Source: Neisseria subflava (lineage in GTDB: Bacteria; Pseudomonadota; Gammaproteobacteria; Burkholderiales; Neisseriaceae). From it: a stretch of 64,000 nt of DNA. The position numbers were made by a program, and so were the translations under genes. Below the pieces are notes generated by a model. That model was not told the DNA's origin and did not search any database. It saw nothing but the letters and a program-made list of their open reading frames with translations. Shown piece by piece: positions 56,906 to 63,572 of this stretch (the first letter of the stretch is position 1; each line of letters begins with the position of its first letter). Location of the stretch: assembly GCF_005221305.1 (NCBI RefSeq), contig NZ_CP039887.1, positions 744,001 through 808,000 of the forward strand, in the 5' to 3' direction.

Positions 56906-57649
56906 ATGGCGCAACCAAACCGCATCAACCACGAACCTATCTTTCTGCTTGCTTCCGCCCCGTGGCGCGAGAGCAGCTTGTGGGTGGAGGCTTTCAGCCG
57001 CCGTTATGGGCGGGTGGCTTTGTTGGCCAGAAGCGCGCGCAAACGGCAGAGCGAATTGCGCGGCGTGTTGGTGCCGTTTGTGCCGGTGAGCGCGTCTTGG
57101 TATGGCTCGCAAGAGTTGAAAACCCTACATCGCGCCGAATGGATAGGAGGTTGGCCGCAGCCGCAGGGCAGGGCTTTGTTCAGCGGATTGTATGTGAACG
57201 AGTTAATGCTGAAATTGACCGTCCGCGAAGACCCGTTGCCCGAGCTTTACGATGTTTTGGCAGAAACCATGAAAACCATTTGTTGCGAGGCCAACCATAT
57301 TGCTGCTTTACGCCGTTTTGAATGGTCGCTACTGACACGCTTGGGCTTTGCCCCCGATTTGTTCCACGATGGCAACGGCAATGAAATCAACGGCGAAGAA
57401 ACGTATTGGCTCACACCTGAAGAGGCTGTGGTGCCATTGGCAGAGGCCGACCGTTTCCATGCGCTCAATAAGGGCGTTGCCGTATTGGGCGCGACTTTAA
57501 TCGATTTGAGGGAAGGCAGTTTTGTTCATCAGGAAAGTTTGGGGCAGGCTTTGAAAGTAACGCGGCTTTTGATTGACAACCTTCTACCCGAGGGCATCAA
57601 ATCAAGACAGGTTTTGCAGCAGTTGCAGCAGTTTGGTTTGGGCAGTTGA
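56906..57649 (+). CDS. recO: DNA repair protein RecO
   Basis: 247 residues: the OB-fold N-terminus (about 1-80; YGRVALLARSARKRQSELRG) and the helical C-terminal domain. It anneals ssDNA and loads RecA at gaps with RecR. Zinc-finger Cys of some RecO proteins are absent here, as in many betaproteobacteria. It is the first gene of a probable run with pdxJ and acpS, interrupted by a DUS pair. pdxJ downstream is the conserved neighbour in many proteobacteria. Confidence 0.88.
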   Translation: MAQPNRINHEPIFLLASAPWRESSLWVEAFSRRYGRVALLARSARKRQSELRGVLVPFVPVSASWYGSQELKTLHRAEWIGGWPQPQGRALFSGLYVNELMLKLTVREDPLPELYDVLAETMKTICCEANHIAALRRFEWSLLTRLGFAPDLFHDGNGNEINGEETYWLTPEEAVVPLAEADRFHALNKGVAVLGATLIDLREGSFVHQESLGQALKVTRLLIDNLLPEGIKSRQVLQQLQQFGLGS

Positions 57650-57652
57650 ATT

Positions 57653-57698
57653 TTTTCAGACGGCCTTGGATAGGTAAAGGCTCAGGCCGTCTGAAACC
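57653..57698 (+). terminator. DUS pair after recO
   Basis: TTTTTCAGACGGCCTT and AGGCCGTCTGAAA enclose 17 nt; uptake sequences face inward. Confidence 0.6.
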
Positions 57699-57717
57699 TT
57701 AATGAAAGGACATTATT

Positions 57718-58446
57718 ATGTTGTTAGGCGTAAACATCGACCATATTGCCACCGTCCGCAATGCGCGCGGTACGATTTATCCCAGCCCTGTCGAAGCGGC
57801 GCTGATCGCGGAAACCCACGGTGCAGATTTGATTACCATGCACTTGCGTGAAGACCGCCGCCATATTAAAGATGCGGACGTGTTCGCCGTTAAAAACGCC
57901 ATCCGCACGCGCCTGAACTTGGAAATGGCGCTGACGGAAGAAATGCTGGAAAACGCGCTCAACGTCATGCCGGAAGATGTGTGCCTCGTACCTGAAAAAC
58001 GTCAAGAAGTGACCACAGAAGGCGGTTTGGACGTATTGGCACAACAGGATAAAGTGGCCGAGTTCACCAAAATCCTGACCGACGCAGGCATTCGCGTGTC
58101 CTTGTTTATCGACGCCGACAACGCACAAATCCAAGCCGCTTATGATGTCGGCGCGCCCGTTATTGAGTTGCACACCGGTGCATATGCCGATGCGCACAGC
58201 CACGCCGAGCAAATAAAACAATTCGAGCGCATTCAAAACGGCGCGCATTATGCCAGCGATTTGGGTTTGGTCGTCAATGCCGGACACGGCCTGACCATTC
58301 ACAACGTTACGCCGATCGCTCAAATCCTCGCCATCCGCGAACTGAACATCGGACATTCACTGATTTCCCAAGCACTCTTCCTCGGCCTGCCAGAAGCTGT
58401 CCGCCAGATGAAGGAAGTCATGTTCAGAGCCAGAATGCTGCCTTAA
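57718..58446 (+). CDS. pdxJ: pyridoxine 5'-phosphate synthase
   Basis: 242-residue TIM barrel joining 3-amino-1-hydroxyacetone phosphate and deoxyxylulose 5-phosphate to make pyridoxine phosphate. LGVNIDHIATVRNARGT opens the protein, ITMHLREDRRHI supplies active-site residues, HTGAYAD and LVVNAGHGL bind phosphate. GAAAGGA precedes the start. It feeds PdxH, encoded at 14152. Confidence 0.96.
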   Translation: MLLGVNIDHIATVRNARGTIYPSPVEAALIAETHGADLITMHLREDRRHIKDADVFAVKNAIRTRLNLEMALTEEMLENALNVMPEDVCLVPEKRQEVTTEGGLDVLAQQDKVAEFTKILTDAGIRVSLFIDADNAQIQAAYDVGAPVIELHTGAYADAHSHAEQIKQFERIQNGAHYASDLGLVVNAGHGLTIHNVTPIAQILAIRELNIGHSLISQALFLGLPEAVRQMKEVMFRARMLP

Positions 58447-58534
58447 CGGCATCAGCCATACCGGCTAAGGCAATTGGCTTTGGCCGGTATTCACACTTTC
58501 AGACGGCCTGACTATTTAAACAAGGAGCAGACCC

Positions 58535-58912
58535 ATGATTTACGGAATAGGTACAGACATCGTTTCCCTCAAACGCATTATCCGCCTGAACAAAAAATTC
58601 GGACTGGCATTTGCGCAACGCATTCTCAGCCCGGAAGAGCTGTTGGAGTTTCCACAGGCAGGCAAACCGGTCAACTATCTTGCCAAACGCTTTGCCGCCA
58701 AAGAGGCTTTTGCCAAAGCCGTCGGTACGGGCATACGCGGCGTGGTGTCTTTCCGCAATATCGGTGTCGGACATGACGCATTGGGCAAACCTGAATTGTT
58801 TTTTGCACCGGCTTTGACAAAATGGCTGGAGGAGCAGGGTATCCGAAGCTGCCATCTCAGTATGAGCGATGAAGAGGATACCGTTATGGCTTTTGTCATT
58901 GCGGAAAAATAA
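58535..58912 (+). CDS. acpS: holo-[acyl-carrier-protein] synthase
   Basis: 125 residues. It transfers phosphopantetheine from CoA to acyl carrier protein. GIGTDIVSLKRI at the N-terminus has the Mg2+ Asp, and FAAKEAFAKAVGTG carries the conserved Glu-Lys. AAGGAG is six bases before the start. It follows pdxJ in the order usual for many proteobacteria; a single DUS lies in the gap. Confidence 0.96.
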   Translation: MIYGIGTDIVSLKRIIRLNKKFGLAFAQRILSPEELLEFPQAGKPVNYLAKRFAAKEAFAKAVGTGIRGVVSFRNIGVGHDALGKPELFFAPALTKWLEEQGIRSCHLSMSDEEDTVMAFVIAEK

Positions 58913-58924
58913 GGCCGGATTTAA

Positions 58925-58960
58925 GTAGTCTGAAATAGAAAATCCTTTTCAGACGGCCTG
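58925..58960 (+). terminator. imperfect DUS hairpin after acpS
   Basis: GTCTGAAA and TTTCAGAC arms; the left half of one uptake sequence is lost. Confidence 0.5.
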
Positions 58961-58982
58961 AAGGGTTAGGTATTTGTTGAAG

Positions 58983-59014
58983 GTCGGGCGTATAGGCCCG
59001 ACATCGTTTTTTTA
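58983..59014 (+). terminator. GC-rich terminator before the Nudix gene
   Basis: GTCGGGC-GTATAG-GCCCGAC followed by ATCG and T7; not DUS-based. Confidence 0.8.
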
Positions 59015-59062
59015 CGCATAAATCGGCAGGTGTCGCTGCCTGCCGCATATAAGAATAAGCTC

Positions 59063-59869
59063 ATGATGACTGAAGACATACGTCCATTGGTACAAGTGGT
59101 TGCCGGAATTTTGCTCGACCAAAACGGCCGCTACCTGCTCAGCTCCCGCCCAGAGGGCAAGCCCTATGCCGGTTATTGGGAATTTGCCGGAGGCAAGGTT
59201 GAGGCAGGCGAGAGCGATTTTCAAGCTTTGCAACGCGAGTTTGAAGAAGAACTCGGCATCCGTATCCTTGCCGCTACGCCGTGGCTGACGAAAGTCCATT
59301 CTTACGAACATGCACATGTGCGCCTGCATTTTTTATGGGTAGAAGCCGACCAATGGGCAGGTGAAATCCAATCGAGGGAAGGGCAGAAATGGGCATGGCA
59401 AAAGGCAGGAGATTTTACCGTTGCGCCGATGTTGCCTGCCAATAGTGCATTGTTACGCTCCCTATCTATTCCGCGCCAGCTTCAAGGCCGTCTGAAAAGC
59501 GGCTTGAGCGGTCAAAACAGCATGGGCGAATATCATGTTGTGCCATATCTGTCGGCTCAGCATCAAACCGCATCGGCGGTATTGCTGGATTTTGCCGATT
59601 GGCAACAAGGCAAGCCGATAGAAGCGTCCAGCGTGTGGCCAGTCATTGAAAACGCCGAACAATGGTTGCAGGCACAAAATGCTGATGCTGTCGTTTGGAA
59701 AGTGGCGAATGAAGCGGCAGCCAAGCAAGTTGTCGATATTTTGGCGCAAGGCGTGGCTATGCCGCTGATTGCGACTGCTCCGGAAAGCATGGTTTCCATT
59801 TATCGCGAGCAGTGGCAGAGCATGGGTGCGCATGCCGTTTTGACCGATAATGACATTGAGGCCGTCTGA
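59063..59869 (+). CDS. Nudix (MutT-like) hydrolase with C-terminal extension
   Basis: 268 residues. The Nudix box is at 43-66 (GGKVEAGESDFQALQREFEE, then ELGI), fitting the GX5EX7REUXEEXGU consensus, so it should clean up oxidised dGTP or related compounds. About 125 residues follow the Nudix core. They may be a degenerate thiamine-phosphate-synthase-like domain, as in some MutT proteins, but I see no phosphate-binding motif. The last codons GAG-GCC-GTC-TGA are an AG-DUS, so the uptake sequence ends the protein. ATG 59063 or 59066 is the start. Confidence 0.82.
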   Translation: MMTEDIRPLVQVVAGILLDQNGRYLLSSRPEGKPYAGYWEFAGGKVEAGESDFQALQREFEEELGIRILAATPWLTKVHSYEHAHVRLHFLWVEADQWAGEIQSREGQKWAWQKAGDFTVAPMLPANSALLRSLSIPRQLQGRLKSGLSGQNSMGEYHVVPYLSAQHQTASAVLLDFADWQQGKPIEASSVWPVIENAEQWLQAQNADAVVWKVANEAAAKQVVDILAQGVAMPLIATAPESMVSIYREQWQSMGAHAVLTDNDIEAV

Positions 59870-59870
59870 A

Positions 59871-60293
59871 ATGAGTAAAAATCAAAAACTACTGATTGCC
59901 GCTGTTTTATTGATTGTGTTTGCGGCGGCCAAACTGCTGCTTTTGGATTGGTGGCAGCGACAACAGTCAAAAGCGAATGTAGTCGAATGTAGTCTAACAC
60001 AGGACTGCGTCCTGCCTGACGGTTCAAAAGTGCGTGCAACATCCATCAATACACACGAGCCTTTCGATATTGTGGTGGAGAATGTGCCGAAGAATACGGG
60101 CGCGGTCAGTATCAGTTTCAGTATGAAAAACATGGACATGGGCTTCAACCGCTACAACCTGACGCAACAATCGCCGCAAAGTTGGCAGGCTGCGCAAGTC
60201 CGCTTGCCGTTTTGCGTCGAAGGCCGCCATGATTACACTGCCGACATTACCATTGGCAAACAGACTTTTCAGACGGCATTTAGTGCAGAGTAG
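59871..60293 (+). CDS. small membrane-anchored protein
   Basis: 140 residues from ATG 59871. The N-terminal helix (about 8-27, IAAVLLIVFAAAKLLLLDWW) anchors it in the inner membrane; the rest is a beta-rich periplasmic domain with two Cys (46 and 51) and the segment MKNMDMGFNRYNL, reminiscent of FixH/CcoH-like or small periplasmic domains. It starts 1 bp after the Nudix stop, with the DUS in the ribosome-binding position, so translational coupling is likely. An AT-type DUS near the end encodes Phe-Gln-Thr-Ala-Phe. Confidence 0.68.
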   Translation: MSKNQKLLIAAVLLIVFAAAKLLLLDWWQRQQSKANVVECSLTQDCVLPDGSKVRATSINTHEPFDIVVENVPKNTGAVSISFSMKNMDMGFNRYNLTQQSPQSWQAAQVRLPFCVEGRHDYTADITIGKQTFQTAFSAE

Positions 60294-60302
60294 TCATCAG
60301 GC

Positions 60303-60351
60303 AAAGGCCGTCTGAAAAATTAAAGGCAAAAATTTTAATTTTTCAGACGGT
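60303..60351 (+). terminator. paired DUS terminator with long stem
   Basis: CCGTCTGAAAAATTAAA (60308-60324) and TTTAATTTTTCAGACGG (60334-60350) are perfectly complementary over 17 bp. Confidence 0.75.
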
Positions 60352-60401
60352 ATATTTAAAAGTTCCTTACAAATGAATCAATTATAAATTATTTTTAGAT
60401 A

Positions 60402-60432
60402 GATTGTTTACAATCATTCTGACTATCAGTCA
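60402..60432. promoter_or_regulatory. two palindromes upstream of the structured RNA candidate
   Basis: GATTGTTTACAATC (60402-60415) is a perfect 14-bp palindrome; TGACTATCAGTCA (60420-60432) is a 13-bp inverted repeat. TATAAA (60437-60442) follows directly, so they could be operators overlapping the promoter of the RNA at 60440. Confidence 0.4.
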
Positions 60433-60439
60433 AAAGTAT

Positions 60440-60498
60440 AAAACGGACAGAAGCTAGGCCACATAAGGATTTGATGTGGTACAGCCTGTCCGTTTTTT
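60440..60498 (+). ncRNA. candidate structured small RNA or terminator hairpin upstream of prpB
   Basis: AAAACGGACAG (60440-60450) pairs with CTGTCCGTTTT (60486-60496) over 11 bp. Inside, GCT/AGC and CCACAT/ATGTGG (60459-60464, 60474-60479) continue the helix, closed by a 9-nt loop and followed by T6. It is not a DUS and has no ORF. It is too elaborate for a simple terminator and no gene ends just before it except the Nudix pair 150 bp away, which already has its own terminator. It could be a small RNA or the end of a longer leader. Confidence 0.45.
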
Positions 60499-60563
60499 AC
60501 ATTTGTTGCAAAAAAATCGTTTATTAATAACTGAATTTTTTATAATTTTTTTGAAAAAAGTGT

Positions 60564-60592
60564 TTGACAAGACCGGTTTTATTTTTTAAATT
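60564..60592 (+). promoter_or_regulatory. promoter of the leader-like ORF
   Basis: TTGACA (60564-60569), an exact -35, 17-bp spacer and TAAATT (60587-60592), 4/6 to the -10 consensus. Confidence 0.5.
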
Positions 60593-60638
60593 TGTTTCCA
60601 TAAATAAAAACTACATAGCACTACAAAGGAACATCATC

Positions 60639-60734
60639 ATGAATCTGTATCAAACCACTCTCTCTTGTTATAGATTTTCTCCCATCTCTGCCGCTCCCGT
60701 CGCTGCCAGCTTATTGGCAGTCCCGACGGTCTGA
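60639..60734 (+). CDS. 31-codon leader-like ORF upstream of prpB
   Basis: ATG 60639 has AAAGGA eight bases upstream and the TTGACA promoter 47 bp before it. The product starts MNLYQTTLSCYRFSPISAAP and ends LLAVPTV; it is not a typical signal peptide and has no family I know. The stop codon lies inside a DUS-like GACGGTCTGA. A possible terminator-like ACCCGAA/TTCGGGT hairpin followed by TTTT (60744-60786) lies just after the stop, so it has the shape of a leader peptide with an attenuator, but this is inference. Confidence 0.4.
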   Translation: MNLYQTTLSCYRFSPISAAPVAASLLAVPTV

Positions 60735-60789
60735 AGGCTCTCGACCCGAATCCAGTTTCCGCATTCCTACAAACGCTTCGGGTTTTAAA

Positions 60790-61000
60790 ATACCTGTATC
60801 TCCAATCGAATTCATATTTTGATTAATAAAAATTAAAAAACGTACGCCTCCGCTTCAGCCTTATTGTATTTATTGGTTTTGATAACTATTTGTATTTATT
60901 GATTTTATATTTTTAGATGGTTGATGATTAAAAATTTACAGGCCGTCTGAAAACAGTTTTTAGAACGATTGTTTCTTTTTAAACGGTTCGTTTCAAGTTG
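60790..61000. other. AT-rich region between the leader-like ORF and prpB
   Basis: Holds a direct repeat (TGTATTTATTGGTTTT at 60865 and TGTATTTATTGATTTT at 60891, 26 bp apart) and a single DUS (60940-60951). No gene seen. Confidence 0.35.
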
Positions 61001-61054
61001 TGAAAAAACCGAGCCGTCCGATTAATACTGATAAAAAGTCTATAAAGGAGAAAT

Positions 61055-61933
61055 ATGATGAGTCAACACTCTGCCGGAGCACGTTTCCGCCAAGCAGTGA
61101 AAGAATCAAACCCTCTTGCCGTGGTCGGTTGCGTCAATGCTTACTTTGCGCGATTGGCTACTCAAAGCGGTTTCAAAGCAATCTATCTGTCTGGCGGCGG
61201 CGTGGCAGCCTGCTCTTGCGGTATCCCTGATTTGGGCATTACCACAATGGAAGACGTGCTGATCGACGCGCGACGTATTACGGACAACGTGGATACCCCT
61301 TTGCTGGTGGACATCGATGTGGGTTGGGGCGGTGCATTCAATATTGCCCGTACCATTCGCAACTTTGAACGCGCTGGTGTTGCAGCGGTTCACATCGAAG
61401 ATCAGGTAGCGCAAAAACGCTGCGGCCACCGTCCGAACAAAGCCATCGTTTCTAAAGATGAAATGGTCGACCGTATCAAAGCTGCCGTAGATGCGCGTGT
61501 TGATGAGAACTTCGTGATTATGGCGCGTACCGATGCGCTGGCGGTAGAAGGTTTGGATGCTGCTATCGAACGCGCTCAGGCTTGTGTCGAAGCCGGTGCG
61601 GACATGATTTTCCCTGAAGCCATGACCGATTTGAAAATGTACCGCCAATTTGCAGATGCAGTGAAAGTGCCTGTATTGGCCAACATTACTGAGTTTGGTT
61701 CTACTCCGCTTTATACCCAAAGCGAGCTGGCTGAAAACGGCGTGTCGCTGGTGCTGTATCCTTTGTCATCGTTCCGCGCAGCAAGCAAAGCCGCTCTGAA
61801 TGTTTATGAAGCGATTATGCGCGATGGCACTCAAGCCGCAGTGGTTGACACTATGCAAACTCGTGCCGAATTGTATGAGCATCTGAACTATCATGCCTTC
61901 GAGCAAAAACTGGATAAATTGTTTCAAAAATAA
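61055..61933 (+). CDS. prpB: 2-methylisocitrate lyase
   Basis: 292 residues of the isocitrate-lyase superfamily. It cleaves 2-methylisocitrate to succinate and pyruvate, the last step of the methylcitrate cycle for propionate. Catalytic Cys lies in HIEDQVAQKRCGHRPNKA (about Cys125); GGAFNIART and FPEAMTDLKMYRQF are typical. AAAGGAG stands before ATG 61055 and a second ATG follows at once. prpC and acnD follow in the same direction with DUS pairs between. Confidence 0.95.
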   Translation: MMSQHSAGARFRQAVKESNPLAVVGCVNAYFARLATQSGFKAIYLSGGGVAACSCGIPDLGITTMEDVLIDARRITDNVDTPLLVDIDVGWGGAFNIARTIRNFERAGVAAVHIEDQVAQKRCGHRPNKAIVSKDEMVDRIKAAVDARVDENFVIMARTDALAVEGLDAAIERAQACVEAGADMIFPEAMTDLKMYRQFADAVKVPVLANITEFGSTPLYTQSELAENGVSLVLYPLSSFRAASKAALNVYEAIMRDGTQAAVVDTMQTRAELYEHLNYHAFEQKLDKLFQK

Positions 61934-61943
61934 GTAACCGCTT

Positions 61944-61985
61944 TCAGACGGCCTTTCAACAAATCCGCATCGGCCGTCTGAAAAA
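61944..61985 (+). terminator. DUS pair between prpB and prpC
   Basis: TTTCAGACGGCC and GGCCGTCTGAAAA enclose 17 nt; uptake sequences face inward, so this may attenuate and not block transcription. Confidence 0.55.
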
Positions 61986-62017
61986 TAAAACCCATAAAAA
62001 TACAAAGGAGAAATACC

Positions 62018-63172
62018 ATGACTGAAACTACTCAAACCCCAACGTTCAAACCTAAAAAATCCGTTGCGCTTTCTGGCGTTGCGGCCGGTAATACCGCATT
62101 GTGTACCGTTGGCCGTACCGGTAACGATTTGAGCTATCGCGGTTACGACATTTTGGACTTGGCACAAAAATGCGAGTTTGAAGAAGTCGCCCACCTGCTG
62201 ATTCACGGTCATTTGCCCAACAAATTCGAGCTGGCCGCTTATAAAGCCAAGCTCAAATCCATGCGCGGCCTGCCTATCCGTGTGATTAAAGTTTTGGAAA
62301 GCCTGCCTGCACATACCCATCCGATGGACGTGATGCGTACCGGCGTATCCATGCTGGGCTGCGTTCATCCTGAACGCGAAAGCCATCCGGAAAGCGAAGC
62401 GCGCGACATCGCCGACAAACTGATCGCCAGCCTCGGCAGCATCCTCTTGTACTGGTATCAATATTCGCACAACGGCAAACGCATTGAAGTTGAAAGCGAC
62501 GAAGAGACTATCGGCGGTCATTTCCTGCACCTGTTGCACGGCAAACGCCCAAGCGAATCACACATCAAAGCCATGCACGTTTCACTGATTCTGTATGCAG
62601 AACACGAGTTCAACGCTTCTACCTTTACCGCCCGCGTGATTGCCGGTACAGGCTCTGATATGTACTCCTGCATTACCGGTGCAATCGGTGCGTTGAAAGG
62701 TCCGAAACACGGCGGTGCGAACGAAGTGGCTTACGATATTCAAAAACGCTACCGCAATGCCGACGAAGCCGAAGCCGACATCCGCGAACGCATCGGCCGC
62801 AAAGAAATCGTGATCGGTTTCGGTCATCCGGTGTACACCATTTCCGACCCTCGCAACGTGGTCATTAAAGAAGTGGCACGCGGTTTGAGTAACGAAACCG
62901 GCGATATGCGCCTCTTTGACATTGCCGAACGCTTGGAAAGCGTGATGTGGGAAGAGAAAAAAATGTTCCCGAATCTGGACTGGTTCTCTGCCGTTTCCTA
63001 CCAAAAATTGGGCGTACCGACTGCTATGTTCACACCGCTGTTCGTGATTTCCCGTACAACCGGTTGGAGCGCACACGTTCTCGAGCAACGCAAAGACGGC
63101 AAAATCATCCGTCCGAGCGCAAACTACACAGGCCCTGAAGATTTGGCATTCGTGGAGATTGAAAACCGCTAA
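62018..63172 (+). CDS. prpC: 2-methylcitrate synthase
   Basis: 384 residues of the citrate synthase family, condensing propionyl-CoA with oxaloacetate. The catalytic His lie in KHGGANEVAYD and GHPVYTISDPRN, the Asp in the FPNLDWFSAVSYQKLG segment (FxNxDF/W type). The N-terminal half (LCTVGRTGNDLSYRGYDI) fits PrpC better than GltA. AAAGGAG precedes the start. Confidence 0.95.
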   Translation: MTETTQTPTFKPKKSVALSGVAAGNTALCTVGRTGNDLSYRGYDILDLAQKCEFEEVAHLLIHGHLPNKFELAAYKAKLKSMRGLPIRVIKVLESLPAHTHPMDVMRTGVSMLGCVHPERESHPESEARDIADKLIASLGSILLYWYQYSHNGKRIEVESDEETIGGHFLHLLHGKRPSESHIKAMHVSLILYAEHEFNASTFTARVIAGTGSDMYSCITGAIGALKGPKHGGANEVAYDIQKRYRNADEAEADIRERIGRKEIVIGFGHPVYTISDPRNVVIKEVARGLSNETGDMRLFDIAERLESVMWEEKKMFPNLDWFSAVSYQKLGVPTAMFTPLFVISRTTGWSAHVLEQRKDGKIIRPSANYTGPEDLAFVEIENR

Positions 63173-63307
63173 TATGCGTAACAGCAGGGTGGGCCGCCTG
63201 CCCGCCCCATCTCGAAATGCCGTTTGAAAACAATGAATAAATGATGTTTTCGTTTTTCGACGGCCTAGTGCAGTATGCGAGAGAGAGAGCCGGCCGTTTG
63301 GAAAACA
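63173..63307. other. intergenic region after prpC with decayed DUS copies
   Basis: ATGCCGTTTGAAA near 63216, TTCGACGGCCTAG near 63258 and GCCGTTTGGAAA near 63292 are each one or two changes from a DUS. No gene seen. Confidence 0.4.
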
Positions 63308-63434
63308 TGCTGCTCTGCTGTCGTCATTCCCATACAGGCAGAAATTCAAAAGGTGAAATGTTCTGCTGTAAAGAGTACTGAAAGATTTAAGTTTGGATTT
63401 CCGTCTATACGGGAATGATGGTAGCGGAGCAGCA
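63308..63434. repeat. 127-bp element with 43-bp imperfect terminal inverted repeats
   Basis: Bases 63308-63350 match the reverse complement of 63392-63434 at 34 of 43 positions; both arms contain CATTCCC and AAAT, and begin TGCTGCTC. Each arm holds a diverged dRS3-like core (ATTCCC...GGAAAT). It looks like a remnant of a Neisseria repeat array or a small non-autonomous element. Confidence 0.5.
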
Positions 63435-63491
63435 ATTTTTTTTCATACCGCGAATAGATTTTAGACAACAAGCAATAAAACAGAATTTATG

Positions 63492-63537
63492 GTTTCAGAC
63501 GGCCTGAAGGTCCGAATCAACAGGCCGTCTGAAACCT
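63492..63537 (+). terminator. DUS pair between prpC and acnD
   Basis: TTTCAGACGGCCTG and CAGGCCGTCTGAAA enclose 16 nt; uptake sequences face inward. Confidence 0.55.
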
Positions 63538-63572
63538 CAAACCAAAAAAATAATAGATTTAGGAGAACCGAC

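Noticed and set aside
63308..63434. Correia (CREE/NEMIS) element
   Set aside because: The arms do not begin with the TATAG-type Correia termini; only dRS3-like cores are seen.
250..63537. The many inverted GCCGTCTGAA copies as a CRISPR or REP array
   Set aside because: They are scattered singly or in pairs at gene ends, not regularly spaced, and are the known Neisseria uptake sequence.
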